Positions 33,952 through 42,456 of a DNA stretch of 64,000 bases are shown piece after piece. Both the position numbers and the translations under genes were made by a program. Below the pieces are notes generated by a model. It saw only the letters and a list, made by a program, of their open reading frames with translations. It searched no databases and was not told the DNA's origin. Each line of letters starts with the position of its first letter. The stretch's first letter is position 1. The DNA comes from Pseudomonadaceae bacterium (GTDB lineage Bacteria; Pseudomonadota; Gammaproteobacteria; Pseudomonadales; Pseudomonadaceae): contig CAAFUS010000018.1 of NCBI GenBank assembly GCA_900766265.1, forward strand, positions 62,001-126,000, written 5' to 3'.

Positions 33952-35475
33952 ATGACCGTGATCAAGCAAGACGACCTGATTCAAAGCGTCGCCGATGCCC
34001 TACAGTTCATTTCCTATTACCACCCCCTCGACTTCATTCAGGCCATGCACGAAGCCTACCTGCGTGAAGAATCTCCGGCTGCACGCGATTCCATGGCGCA
34101 GATCCTGATCAACTCGCGCATGTGTGCCACCGGCCACCGCCCGATCTGCCAGGACACCGGCATCGTCACCGTGTTTGTCAAGGTCGGCATGGACGTCCGC
34201 TGGGACGGCGCCACCATGAGTCTCGACGACATGATCAACGAAGGTGTGCGTCGCGCCTACAACCTGCCGGAAAACGTGCTTCGAGCTTCGATTCTCGCCG
34301 ACCCGGCGGGTTCCCGTAAGAACACAAAGGACAATACCCCGGCAGTCATCCATTACTCCATCGTGCCCGGCAACACCGTGGAGGTCGACGTGGCGGCCAA
34401 GGGCGGCGGCTCGGAAAACAAGTCGAAGATGGCCATGCTCAACCCGTCCGACTCGATCGTCGACTGGGTGCTCAAGACCGTGCCGACCATGGGCGCGGGC
34501 TGGTGCCCGCCGGGCATGCTCGGCATCGGCATCGGCGGCACCGCCGAGAAGGCCGCGGTGATGGCCAAGGAAGTGCTGATGGAGCCGATCGACATCCATG
34601 AGCTCAAGGCCCGCGGCCCGCAGAACCGCATCGAGGAGCTGCGCCTGGAGCTGTTCGAGAAGGTCAACCAGCTCGGCATCGGTGCCCAGGGCCTGGGCGG
34701 TCTGACGACGGTGCTCGATGTCAAGATCATGGACTACCCGACACACGCCGCTTCCTTGCCGGTGTGCATGATCCCCAACTGCGCCGCCACCCGTCATGCG
34801 CACTTCATCCTCGACGGCTCTGGCCCGGCCGCGCTGGAAGCCCCACCGCTCGACGCCTACCCGGAAATAGTCTGGGAAGCCGGCCCCAGTGCCCGCCGCG
34901 TGAATCTCGACACCGTCACGCCGGAAGAAGTGCAGAGCTGGAAACCGGGCGAAACCTTGCTGCTCAACGGCAAGATGCTTACCGGCCGCGACGCTGCCCA
35001 CAAGCGCATGGTGGACATGCTCAACAAGGGCGAGCAGTTGCCGGTGGACCTCAAGGGTCGCTTCATCTATTACGTCGGCCCGGTCGACCCGGTCGGCGAC
35101 GAAGTGGTAGGCCCGGCCGGCCCCACCACCGCGACGCGGATGGACAAGTTCACCCGGCAGATTCTCGAGCAGACAGGCCTCTTGGGCATGATCGGCAAGT
35201 CCGAACGCGGCCCGATCGCCATCGAGGCGATCAAGGACAACAAGGCCGTGTACCTGATGGCAGTCGGCGGCGCCGCCTACTTGGTCGCCCAGGCGATCAA
35301 GGGCTCGAAGACGCTGGCCTTTCCGGAACTGGGCATGGAAGCGATCTACGAATTCGAGGTCAAGGACATGCCAGTCACGGTCGCCGTGGACACCCAGGGC
35401 GAATCGGTACACATCACCGGCCCCGCGATCTGGAACAAGAAGATCGCCGAAAGCCTGGCGGTGGAAGTCCAGTAA
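33952..35475 (+). CDS. Fumarate hydratase, class I (4Fe-4S)
   Basis: Iron-sulfur fumarase, fumarate to L-malate in the TCA cycle. The 507-aa protein has the N-terminal hydro-lyase alpha domain with PICQDTGIVTVFVKVG and the cluster region PVCMIPNCAATRHAHFILDG, and the C-terminal beta domain with LLLNGKMLTGRDAAHKR and GPTTATRMD. Such enzymes are oxygen- and superoxide-sensitive, unlike class II FumC. A -10-like TATACT lies at 33862-33867, about 90 bp before ATG 33952. The gene is divergent from the SadC-like cyclase and ends in an intrinsic terminator. Confidence 0.95.
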   Translation: MTVIKQDDLIQSVADALQFISYYHPLDFIQAMHEAYLREESPAARDSMAQILINSRMCATGHRPICQDTGIVTVFVKVGMDVRWDGATMSLDDMINEGVRRAYNLPENVLRASILADPAGSRKNTKDNTPAVIHYSIVPGNTVEVDVAAKGGGSENKSKMAMLNPSDSIVDWVLKTVPTMGAGWCPPGMLGIGIGGTAEKAAVMAKEVLMEPIDIHELKARGPQNRIEELRLELFEKVNQLGIGAQGLGGLTTVLDVKIMDYPTHAASLPVCMIPNCAATRHAHFILDGSGPAALEAPPLDAYPEIVWEAGPSARRVNLDTVTPEEVQSWKPGETLLLNGKMLTGRDAAHKRMVDMLNKGEQLPVDLKGRFIYYVGPVDPVGDEVVGPAGPTTATRMDKFTRQILEQTGLLGMIGKSERGPIAIEAIKDNKAVYLMAVGGAAYLVAQAIKGSKTLAFPELGMEAIYEFEVKDMPVTVAVDTQGESVHITGPAIWNKKIAESLAVEVQ

Positions 35476-35488
35476 CGGGTTGCACCCC

Positions 35489-35516
35489 AAAAGCCCGGCT
35501 AGTGCCGGGCTTTTTT
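35489..35516 (+). terminator. Intrinsic terminator of the fumarase gene
   Basis: AAAAGCCCGGC pairs with GCCGGGCTTTT around TAGT, an 11-bp stem followed by a run of six T residues. It lies between convergent genes. Confidence 0.93.
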
Positions 35517-35532
35517 ATGCACGCGTTTTTGT

Positions 35533-35754
35533 TCAGCGTGACTGGCGCATCCGCACGAAGAGTGCCTCGACCTTTTCCCGCGCCCAAGGCGTGCGCCGCA
35601 GGAAGGTCAGGCTGGACTTGATGCTCGGCTCGCTCTTGAAGCAGCGAATGTCGATTCGCTTGGCAAGGCCATCCCACCCGTAACGGGCCTGGAGCTCGAC
35701 GAGCATGGCCTCGAGCGTTACACCGTGCAGGGGGTCATGGGAAGAATCAGGCAC
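35533..35754 (-). CDS. VF530-type (DUF2132) small DNA-binding-like protein
   Basis: A 73-aa protein of the VF530/DUF2132 family, whose solution structure suggested a DNA-binding fold. The full motif DPLHGVTLEAMLVELQARYG, WDGLAKRIDIRCF, KSEPSIKSSLTFLRRTPWAR and EKVEALFVRM is present. I start at GTG 35754 (VPDSSHDPLHG), since the family begins shortly before DPLHG; the frame is open for 103 more codons upstream but with Arg/Gly-rich, non-family sequence. It converges on the fumarase terminator. Confidence 0.82.
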   Translation of the reverse strand: MPDSSHDPLHGVTLEAMLVELQARYGWDGLAKRIDIRCFKSEPSIKSSLTFLRRTPWAREKVEALFVRMRQSR

Positions 35755-35834
35755 TGTAGCCTCGCCTCGGTCGATGAAGGGTCGCCAGCATAGTGGAGCG
35801 GCTGCGTCGGGCAAAGCCGCCGCAGCCCTTTGTA

Positions 35835-36416
35835 TCATGGCCGGATCTCGGTACCGAGCAACGCGAGGAATGCCGCCAGCCAGGCCGGATGGGCGGGCCA
35901 GGCCGGTGCCGTCACCAGGTTGCCCTCGGTATGCGCCTGATCCACCGGAAGGTCGACGAACTCGCCGCCGGCCAGCTTCACCTCTGGGGCACAGGCCGGA
36001 TAGGCGCTGCAGGCACGCCCCTGAAGCACACCCGCCGCCGCCAGCAGCTGAGCCCCATGGCACACCGCCGCGATCGGTTTGCCCGCATCAGCGAAGGCCT
36101 TGACCAGCGCCAGCACCTCGCCATTGAGGCGCAGGTACTCCGGAGCGCGCCCACCGGGAATAACCAGCGCGTCATATTCCTCGGCCCGCACCTGGTCGAA
36201 GTCGAAGTTGAGTGCGAAGCGGTGACCGGGCTTTTCGCTATAGGTCTGCTCGCCCTCGAAGTCGTGGATAGCGGTACGCACCGTCTCCCCAGCCTTCTTG
36301 TCCGGGCAGACGGCATGAACGCTGTGCCCCACCATCAGCAGTGCCTGGAACGGCACCATGGTCTCGTAGTCTTCGACGTAGTCTCCCACCAGCATCAGAA
36401 TCTTCTTCGCGGCCAT
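35835..36416 (-). CDS. DJ-1/PfpI family protein
   Basis: A 193-aa cytosolic protein of the DJ-1/PfpI superfamily. MAAKKILMLVGDYVEDYETM begins the Rossmann-like fold, YDALVIPGGRAPEYLR carries the strand after, and the nucleophile elbow is AAVCHGAQLL with Cys119 followed by His. Family members act as deglycases, glyoxalases or stress chaperones; the assignment for this one is open. ATG 36416 follows GGAGGACA; the frame continues upstream by 44 codons without a ribosome site. Confidence 0.9.
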   Translation of the reverse strand: MAAKKILMLVGDYVEDYETMVPFQALLMVGHSVHAVCPDKKAGETVRTAIHDFEGEQTYSEKPGHRFALNFDFDQVRAEEYDALVIPGGRAPEYLRLNGEVLALVKAFADAGKPIAAVCHGAQLLAAAGVLQGRACSAYPACAPEVKLAGGEFVDLPVDQAHTEGNLVTAPAWPAHPAWLAAFLALLGTEIRP

Positions 36417-36454
36417 GTGCGTGTCCTCCGATGAAAAGGCAAGGCGGCCGAGGC

Positions 36455-37648
36455 TCAGCCGCTGCGATTGAAAACGTTGACCAACAGCTTGTCGAGCGTG
36501 CCCCACAGGCGCTGGTGCAAGCGGGCCAAAAACGGCCGGTGCTTCCACTGTGTCATGTCGATTTCCAGACTGTGCTGGAAATCGTGCTCGAAACTCAGGG
36601 CCGCTTCGCGGGCAAAGTCCGGGTCGATCACCTCAAGGTTGGCTTCCAGGTTCCAGCGCAGGTTCCAGTGATCGAAGTTGCAGGAACCGACACTGACCCA
36701 ATCGTCCACTAGCACCATCTTCAGGTGCAGAAAGTGTGGCTGATATTCGAAGATCCGCACGCCGGCTCGCAGCAGCCGCGGGTAATAGCGCTGCCCGGCA
36801 TAACGTACCGGCGGATGATCGGTGTTGCGGCTGGTCAGTAGCAGACGCACATCGACGCCACGGCGGGCCGCGCGGATCAGGGCGCGGCGGACCTTGCCGG
36901 TCGGCAGGAAATACGGAGTCGCCAACCAGATCCTGTCCTTGGCCAGGCGTATGTTGCGCAGCAGGCTATGCAGCACGTCCCGGTGCTGACGCGCCGCCGC
37001 ATAAGCCACGCGTCCCAAGCCCTCGGTCGCCATCGGGCTGGGCGGAATCCTCGGCGGCCGGACCGGCACCGGCAACTGCCAGATGCGCCGCTTCAGGCAA
37101 TGCACCCACTGCGCTTCGAACAGGCGCTGCCAGTCCGTCAGCAAGGGGCCACAGATTTCCGCCATCGCTTCGTGCCAGTGCTCGTCCGGGTTCTCCGGAT
37201 CCCAGAACTCGTCGGTGAAGCCGGCGCCTCCGACATAGCCGATCCGGCCGTCGACCAGGAGAATCTTGCGATGATCGCGGTGCAGGTTGCGAAAACGCAG
37301 GCGCAGCGACAGAGGGTTGTAGATGCGCAGGTCGATGCCAGCCTCAGCCAGTCGGTCGCGCGGCTTCTGCCCCAGCTTCAGGCAGCCGAAGCCATCGAAC
37401 AGGCAGCGTATCGCCACGCCGCGCTCGGCCGCCGCGACCAGCGCATCGACCAGCCGATCGGCGCAGCGCCCGTCCTCGACCAGATAGAACTCAAGGTCAA
37501 TGGTGCGCTGCGCCGTACCGATGGCCTGGAGCATGGCAGGAAAGAACCTCGGCCCATCGAGCAGCAACCGGAAACGATTACCGTCGCGCCATGGGAAGAC
37601 CCCGCCCGCCAGCCTCAACACTGGCGCTCCCGGCGCTCCCGGCGCCAC
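36455..37648 (-). CDS. Phospholipase D-like / cardiolipin synthase ClsB-like protein
   Basis: A 397-aa PLD-superfamily enzyme. Both HKD motifs are intact: HRDHRKILLVDGRIGYVGG near residue 130 and HFLHLKMVLVDDWVSVGSCN near 308, each HxKx4D. There are no membrane helices before the first domain, which fits ClsB/ClsC-type synthases that make cardiolipin or transfer phosphatidyl groups. The frame opens at GTG 37648, but sequence typical of the family begins at VFPWRDGNRFRLLLDG, so GTG 37621 is also possible. It is divergent from olsB. Substrate is inferred. Confidence 0.85.
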   Translation of the reverse strand: MAPGAPGAPVLRLAGGVFPWRDGNRFRLLLDGPRFFPAMLQAIGTAQRTIDLEFYLVEDGRCADRLVDALVAAAERGVAIRCLFDGFGCLKLGQKPRDRLAEAGIDLRIYNPLSLRLRFRNLHRDHRKILLVDGRIGYVGGAGFTDEFWDPENPDEHWHEAMAEICGPLLTDWQRLFEAQWVHCLKRRIWQLPVPVRPPRIPPSPMATEGLGRVAYAAARQHRDVLHSLLRNIRLAKDRIWLATPYFLPTGKVRRALIRAARRGVDVRLLLTSRNTDHPPVRYAGQRYYPRLLRAGVRIFEYQPHFLHLKMVLVDDWVSVGSCNFDHWNLRWNLEANLEVIDPDFAREAALSFEHDFQHSLEIDMTQWKHRPFLARLHQRLWGTLDKLLVNVFNRSG

Positions 37649-37748
37649 GGCACAGGCGCGAGATTGCCTTGTATGGGCGTTGACGGTCGGCGGATGCGCG
37701 GAACACCGCTACCGCCGTGTACGGCATCGAGCTTGCTCTGCTGCTTCA
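37615..37748 (-). CDS. Possible 44-aa upstream peptide overlapping the PLD-like gene
   Basis: ATG 37748 follows AAAGGGAT by six bases and encodes MKQQSKLDAVHGGSGVPRIR followed by a very basic tail (WRRERRERQC). Its stop (37615-37617) overlaps the start region of the PLD-like gene; GTG 37621 of that gene is two bases before the stop, an arrangement that would allow coupling. No homology recognised. It may be an artefact of GC-rich DNA. Confidence 0.3.
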
Positions 37749-38115
37749 TGAAATCCCTTTGCGAAAAATCGTTCGCGACGGCCATGCGCCGCCGCGCGGT
37801 GAGGGCGCCGAGCCACCTTGCCGAATCGGGTCTCATGCGCCCAGATATAGGCTGGGGAAGCCAGCCAGAGTTCCCAGCCTACGCAGGGGGCTCGACTCGC
37901 CTCGATCCCGATTCGTACGCCATCGGGTAATCCCAAACCCCGCTGCCGAACCAATCGAGACGCCACGCACGGCCACCGTGGCTGTCATCCAAGCATCATC
38001 CGTTCGTCACCTGCCTGACACTGCCCCTACCTAGCCTGAGCCTGCCAACCCGACCGCCGCCCCAGGAGGGCGGGCTGGCCGTCACGCCGCTTGCGGCGAC
38101 CTCAGGAGACACAGC
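37749..38115. promoter_or_regulatory. Divergent intergenic region, PLD-like gene / olsBA
   Basis: These 367 bp carry no convincing gene. The right part contains a PHO-box-like array (37982-38021), a possible -10 after it, and the inverted repeat GCCGCTTGCGGC near 38088 just before the olsB ribosome site AGGAGA. The left part should hold the promoter of the PLD-like gene. Confidence 0.6.
37982..38021 (+). promoter_or_regulatory. PHO-box array upstream of olsBA
   Basis: Four 7-mers repeat with an exact 11-bp period: CTGTCAT (37982), GCATCAT (37993), TCGTCAC (38004), CTGACAC (38015). The first matches the PhoB half-site CTGTCAT perfectly; the others match at 4, 4 and 5 of 7 positions. The period is that of PhoB binding sites. 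A weak -10 (TACCTA at 38028) follows. Direct control of olsBA by PhoB under phosphate starvation is inferred and fits what is known of ornithine lipids. Confidence 0.62.
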
Positions 38116-38868
38116 ATGACCGCGATCGTATCGACCCGCACCCTGGCACATCGCCGACTGCAAGCAGAGCGCCTGGTCGGCCCGCTGGCCCTGCGCGAAG
38201 CCCAGGCCCTGCGTTACCGCGTGTTCAGCCAGGAATTCGCGGCTCGCCTGAAAGGCGAGGAATTCGGCCTGGACATGGATGACTACGATCCCCACTGCGA
38301 ACACATCGGCGTTCGCGACCTGGACTCCGGGGCCCTGGTGGCCACTACCCGCCTGCTCGATCACGTCGCTGCACGCGGGCTGGGCAGCTTCTATAGCGAG
38401 CAGGAATTCAGCCTGCACGGCCTGGCTCACCTGGACGGCCCGATCCTGGAAATCGGTCGCACCTGCGTCGACCCTGACTACCGCAATGGCGCGACCATCG
38501 CCGTGCTTTGGGGGGAACTGGCCGAGGCGCTCAACCGCGGCGGCTATCGCTACCTGATGGGCTGCGCCAGCATCCCCATGCAGGACGGCGGTATTCAGGC
38601 GCAGGCCATCATGCAGCGGCTGCGCGAACGCTACCTGTGCACCGAGCACGTGCGGGCCGAGCCGAAGAACCCGCTGCCGCCGCTAGATCTGCCCGGCAAC
38701 CTGATTTCGGAAATGCCGCCGCTGCTCAAGGCCTACATGCGTCTGGGCGCGAAAATCTGCGGCGAGCCGTGCTGGGACCCCGACTTTCAGGTCGCCGATG
38801 TGTTCATCCTGCTCAAGCGCGATGAACTCTGTCCGCGCTACGCGCGCCACTTCAAGGCGGCGGTGTGA
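38116..38868 (+). CDS. olsB: L-ornithine N-alpha-acyltransferase OlsB
   Basis: Transfers a 3-hydroxyacyl group from acyl carrier protein to ornithine, giving lyso-ornithine lipid. The 250-aa GNAT-type protein shows LREAQALRYRVFSQEFAARL, LDMDDYDPHCEHIGVRD, ILEIGRTCVDPDYRNGATI and RYLMGCASIPMQDGG, all hallmarks of OlsB. ATG 38116 follows AGGAGA. olsA starts one base after its stop. Ornithine lipids replace phospholipids when phosphate is short; the PHO-box-like array upstream supports that use here. Confidence 0.95.
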   Translation: MTAIVSTRTLAHRRLQAERLVGPLALREAQALRYRVFSQEFAARLKGEEFGLDMDDYDPHCEHIGVRDLDSGALVATTRLLDHVAARGLGSFYSEQEFSLHGLAHLDGPILEIGRTCVDPDYRNGATIAVLWGELAEALNRGGYRYLMGCASIPMQDGGIQAQAIMQRLRERYLCTEHVRAEPKNPLPPLDLPGNLISEMPPLLKAYMRLGAKICGEPCWDPDFQVADVFILLKRDELCPRYARHFKAAV

Positions 38869-38869
38869 G

Positions 38870-39637
38870 ATGACGCAGCTACGTCTGTATCGCCGACTGC
38901 TGCGCCTCGCCGCGGTCATCGGCCAGGGCCTGGCCATGGCCTGCTGGGTTTCGCTGCGCCGGAGCCTGGGCCGTGACGATTCCGCGCACCGGCAACATCT
39001 GACCCGCCTGTTTCTCGGCCGCCTGGCGGCTACGCTACCGTTTCGCGTTCAGGTTCGCGGCGAACTGCCGGATCGACCGATGCTATGGCTCGCCAACCAC
39101 CTATCCTGGACGGACATTGCACTCCTGGGCAGCCTGACGCCGCTGTCGTTCCTGTCCAAATCGGAAGTACGCCGCTGGCCCGTTATCGGTTGGCTCGCCC
39201 AGCAAGCCGGCACCCTGTTCATCCGTAGGGGCGCGGGCGACAGTGCCGAGGTCCGGCAGCTACTGGCCAGCCACTTGCAGGCCGGACGCCCGCTGCTGAT
39301 CTTTCCCGAAGGAACCACCACCGATGGCACCGCGCTACGCACCTTCCACGCCCGCCTGCTGTCGTGCGCCATTGATGCCGGCGTGGCGCTGCAGCCGGTC
39401 GCGTTGCGCTATCGCCGCAATGGGGAGCCCGACCGGCTGACGCCCTTCGTCGGTGACGATGATCTCCTCTCTCACTTGCTGAGACTGCTTGGCGAGGAAG
39501 AGGCCGACGTGGAGATCCAGTTGCTCCCGCCCATCGAGACCACCGGCCTCAACCGCAACAGCCTGGCGCGCCTGAGCCACGCGGCAATCGCCGAAGCGCT
39601 GTACGGCAACGTCGAACCGGAGAAGGCCGCCGCCTGA
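38870..39637 (+). CDS. olsA: Lyso-ornithine lipid O-acyltransferase OlsA
   Basis: PlsC-family acyltransferase that acylates lyso-ornithine lipid to ornithine lipid. The 255-aa protein has an N-terminal hydrophobic segment (LLRLAAVIGQGLAMACWVSL), the catalytic motif NHLSWTD (NHx4D), and FPEGTTTDGTALRTF. I take ATG 38870, one base after the olsB stop; the frame is open 24 codons further but those lie inside olsB. Pairing with OlsB makes this function more likely than general lysophosphatidate acylation. Confidence 0.93.
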   Translation: MTQLRLYRRLLRLAAVIGQGLAMACWVSLRRSLGRDDSAHRQHLTRLFLGRLAATLPFRVQVRGELPDRPMLWLANHLSWTDIALLGSLTPLSFLSKSEVRRWPVIGWLAQQAGTLFIRRGAGDSAEVRQLLASHLQAGRPLLIFPEGTTTDGTALRTFHARLLSCAIDAGVALQPVALRYRRNGEPDRLTPFVGDDDLLSHLLRLLGEEEADVEIQLLPPIETTGLNRNSLARLSHAAIAEALYGNVEPEKAAA

Positions 39638-39686
39638 CCGACCACACGAACGCCAGGCCAGGCGCCGCCTGGGTTAAGCTAGGGCG

Positions 39687-40256
39687 ATGAATTACCTCGC
39701 GCACCTTCACCTGGGCGGCTCGCGTCCGGCCGACCTGCTCGGCAGCCTGTACGGCGACTTCGTCAAGGGGCCGCTGCAAGGACGCTGGCCGGCCGACATC
39801 GAGGCCGGCATCCGCCTGCACCGCCAGATCGATATGTTCACCGACAGTCATCCGCAGGTGCTGATCGCCAAGGCCCGCTTTCCGGCCGAGCGTCGCCGGA
39901 TGGCCGGGATTCTTGTCGACCTGTTCTTTGATCACTGCCTTGCCGCGAACTGGTGCAACTATGCCGAAGAACCCCTGGATGACTTCACCCGGCGGGTCTA
40001 TCGGGTACTGAAAGAGGAAGCCGAGCTGCCCGGCGCGCTGGCGCAGGTCGCTCCCCGCATGGCTGCGCAGGACTGGCTTGGCAGCTACCGCCAATTCGGC
40101 GTGCTCGAGCAGGTGATAGCGGGCATGAGCCGCCGCCTGTCGCGACCGCAGGCTCTGGACGGTAGCCTGGAGGAACTCCAGCGCCTGTACGCGCCGCTCA
40201 GCGAAGACTTCCACCGCTTCTACCCGGAGCTGCAAGCCTTCGCCGCGCGCCGCTGA
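39687..40256 (+). CDS. acpH: Acyl carrier protein phosphodiesterase AcpH
   Basis: Removes the 4'-phosphopantetheine arm from holo-ACP. The 189-aa product MNYLAHLHLGGSRPADLLGS continues with LYGDFVKGPL, IEAGIRLHRQIDMFTDSHP and GILVDLFFDHCLAANW, the metal-binding His/Asp pattern of the AcpH (DUF479) family. It lies 49 bp after olsA on the same strand, behind a CCAGGC/GCCTGG hairpin (39658-39672), so it may share the olsBA transcript; both handle acyl-ACP metabolism. Confidence 0.92.
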   Translation: MNYLAHLHLGGSRPADLLGSLYGDFVKGPLQGRWPADIEAGIRLHRQIDMFTDSHPQVLIAKARFPAERRRMAGILVDLFFDHCLAANWCNYAEEPLDDFTRRVYRVLKEEAELPGALAQVAPRMAAQDWLGSYRQFGVLEQVIAGMSRRLSRPQALDGSLEELQRLYAPLSEDFHRFYPELQAFAARR

Positions 40257-40259
40257 ACC

Positions 40260-41036
40260 TCAGGCGTCGTACCCGGGGCTCTGCAGGTCCAGCTTGCGCA
40301 ACAGCGCGGGCCACGCGAGCGCACCGCCCATGCCTTTGGACGTCTTGGTCACCGCGGCGGCCATCGCCTTGGCGCCGTCGAGGATCTGCTGGGGAATCGG
40401 GATCAGCTCGGCGCCACCGGATTGGGCCATTACTTGAATCTCGCAGGCACGCTGAAAGGTGAACATCATCAGGAAGGTGTCAGCGATGCTACGCCCGCAG
40501 GTCAGCAGACCATGATTGTGCAGCAGCATGAAGCCGGTGTGAGCGAGGTCGGCCTGCAACCGCGCCTTTTCCTCGTGATTGAGGGCCACCCCTTCGTAGC
40601 CGTGATAGGACAGGCTGGCCAGCACGAACAGCGACTGCTGGCTGATCGGCAACAATCCCTGGCGCTGTGCCGATACCGCGACACCGGCAGCGGTGTGGGT
40701 GTGCATCACGCACGCCACGTCGTGGCGAACTTCGTGGACTGCGCTGTGGATGGTGTAGCCGGCGGGATTGATGTCGTAGGGGCTGTCCATTAGCTTGTTG
40801 CCGGCCAGGTCGATCTTCACCAGGCTCGAGGCGGTGATTTCATGAAACATCATTCCGTAAGGGTTGATCAGGAAATGATCGCTGTCGGGAATCCTCGCCG
40901 AGATGTGGGTGAAGATGAGGTCATCCCACCCGTGCAGGGCCACCAGCCGATAACAGGCCGCCAGGTCGACACGGGCCTGCCACTCGGCCGGGCTGACGTG
41001 GTCTCTCACGGCGGGAATCGTATGTAGAGCCGTCAT
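40260..41036 (-). CDS. Class II aldolase/adducin family protein
   Basis: A 258-aa zinc-type aldolase-like protein. It has the class II signature with LVALHGWDDLIFTHISARIP, then SAVHEVRHDVACVMHTHTAAG giving the paired His ligands and a later LLHNHGLLTCG third His. Adducin-like and L-fuculose-1-phosphate aldolase families share this fold; substrates of bacterial adducin-like members are mostly unknown. ATG 41036 follows GAGGTGCACC. It is convergent with acpH, four bases apart. Confidence 0.9.
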   Translation of the reverse strand: MTALHTIPAVRDHVSPAEWQARVDLAACYRLVALHGWDDLIFTHISARIPDSDHFLINPYGMMFHEITASSLVKIDLAGNKLMDSPYDINPAGYTIHSAVHEVRHDVACVMHTHTAAGVAVSAQRQGLLPISQQSLFVLASLSYHGYEGVALNHEEKARLQADLAHTGFMLLHNHGLLTCGRSIADTFLMMFTFQRACEIQVMAQSGGAELIPIPQQILDGAKAMAAAVTKTSKGMGGALAWPALLRKLDLQSPGYDA

Positions 41037-41143
41037 GGTGCACCTCGTTTGTTGTTGTTCTGACGAAGGCTGAGTCTAGCCTGCCCGACAGATGCGCCCA
41101 GTTGCGTTGTCAGCCAGCGCAGTGGCCCACCGGGACAGGCCCG

Positions 41144-41596
41144 CTAACCCCGCAGCGCGGCCGCAAGACGATCGAGCCAGGGCTCCGCATCGGTCTGCGG
41201 GGTGACCGTCTCGCTGGCGTCCAGGCGCAGCATCTCCAGCGCCTCGCGCATGCCCAGCTCCGCGAAGAGCTCGCGCATCTGCTCACCGCCGCCGCAGAAG
41301 GTGTCGCCATAGCTCGCATCCCCCAGCGCGATGACGGCGCACGGCAGGCCGTGCCAACTCGGGAACTGGTCACGGATGGCGCAGTACAGCGGCAGCAGAT
41401 TATCGGGCAGCTCACCCATGCCTGTGGTGGACGTCACCGCCAGCAGCGCGTCGGGGCCGAACGCCAGAACCTGCGGCAGCTGTGCCCGCGGGTCGTGCCA
41501 AACCTCGAAGCCAGCCGCTCGCAGCCGCTCCCCTGCGTGACGAGCCACGTCTTCGGCCGTACCGTAGACCGAGCCCGAGAAAATCGCGATCTTCAT
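41144..41596 (-). CDS. Flavodoxin (MioC-like)
   Basis: A 150-aa FMN electron carrier. MKIAIFSGSVYGTAEDVARHA has the FMN phosphate loop (SGSVYGTAE), VTSTTGMGELPDNLLPLY the second loop, and LGDASYGDTFCGGGEQM the third. This pattern is that of MioC/SioC-type short flavodoxins or the flavodoxin domain of sulfite reductase, not the longer redox-pathway flavodoxins. The start ATG 41596 follows GGAGCGAC. It lies 108 bp upstream of the class II aldolase-like gene's start... the two are on the same strand and may be cotranscribed, with this gene first. Confidence 0.88.
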   Translation of the reverse strand: MKIAIFSGSVYGTAEDVARHAGERLRAAGFEVWHDPRAQLPQVLAFGPDALLAVTSTTGMGELPDNLLPLYCAIRDQFPSWHGLPCAVIALGDASYGDTFCGGGEQMRELFAELGMREALEMLRLDASETVTPQTDAEPWLDRLAAALRG

Positions 41597-41829
41597 GATG
41601 TCGCTCCATTGAAACCCGCGATTATGCCCCATCGCGCGTCAGGGCCGAGACCGATCCGAGCGTAGCGCTGTCGGACCAACGGTCTCGGCCAGACGCGTTT
41701 TCGGCGGAACCAATGCATGGCAACGGAGTCATAGCGCCGTCTGAATCACATGGCTCCGATCCCGCGAAGGGGACGGCCCACCCGGCGCCCGCAACGCCCG
41801 GCTCAGCATCCCCGAGAGGGATAATCCCG

Positions 41830-42456
41830 ATGGCCGACGACAGCATTCTCTCCAGCGACGAGCTGGAGTACATCAACAGCCTGATGAATCCGCCCGCCAT
41901 GGGGCAGCCGTCGAACGCCCATGCCTTCAAGGTCGACGGTGGCCCGGAGTCCAACGAGACGCTGCTCAAGCTGGCGCAGCACTCCACGCTGACCTTCGAT
42001 GCGCAGTTCGACGATTTCTGCATGTCCTTCCCGGTGCAGCTGGCCAAGGACGAATTCCACGTGCTGCAGCTTAAAATGGCCGCGCCGATCATTTACGAAC
42101 GCGGTCCGGTACTGCGTGCCTGGCGCTTCCATCCCGACAAGCCGCTGCCGCTGCTGGAGGCCGACGGTGGCAAGAGCAGCCTGAGCGTGCATGAACTCTC
42201 ACCAAGCGGGCTGCTGGTCGACACCAGCCGCAAGCGCAACACCCCGGATTATTTCCAGCTTCGCCTGGCGCTGCCCGGCGGCGACGCCCTGCCGCTGGAA
42301 GCCCGGCGTGTGCGCGACGTCGACGAGCACATGACCGCCTATGAGGTCGACTATCCCGAACAGAAGGACGCCGAGCGCATCCGCCGCTACCTCTTCAGGC
42401 AGCACCGCCGCCTGCACCCGGAACTGCAACCCGAAATGCCGCTCGATCTGGTGTAA
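41830..42456 (+). CDS. PilZ-like domain protein, degenerate motif
   Basis: A 208-aa cytosolic protein starting MADDSILSSDELEYINSLMN. Its C-terminal half looks like a PilZ barrel: VLRAWRFHP near residue 95 in place of a clean RxxxR, SVHELSPSGLLVDTS where the usual (D/N)xSxxG reads ExSxxG, and the typical final helix AERIRRYLFRQHRRLHP. The altered motif may weaken c-di-GMP binding. I prefer ATG 41830 after AGAGGG; the frame extends 39 codons upstream with Pro/Gly-rich sequence. Confidence 0.75.
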   Translation: MADDSILSSDELEYINSLMNPPAMGQPSNAHAFKVDGGPESNETLLKLAQHSTLTFDAQFDDFCMSFPVQLAKDEFHVLQLKMAAPIIYERGPVLRAWRFHPDKPLPLLEADGGKSSLSVHELSPSGLLVDTSRKRNTPDYFQLRLALPGGDALPLEARRVRDVDEHMTAYEVDYPEQKDAERIRRYLFRQHRRLHPELQPEMPLDLV

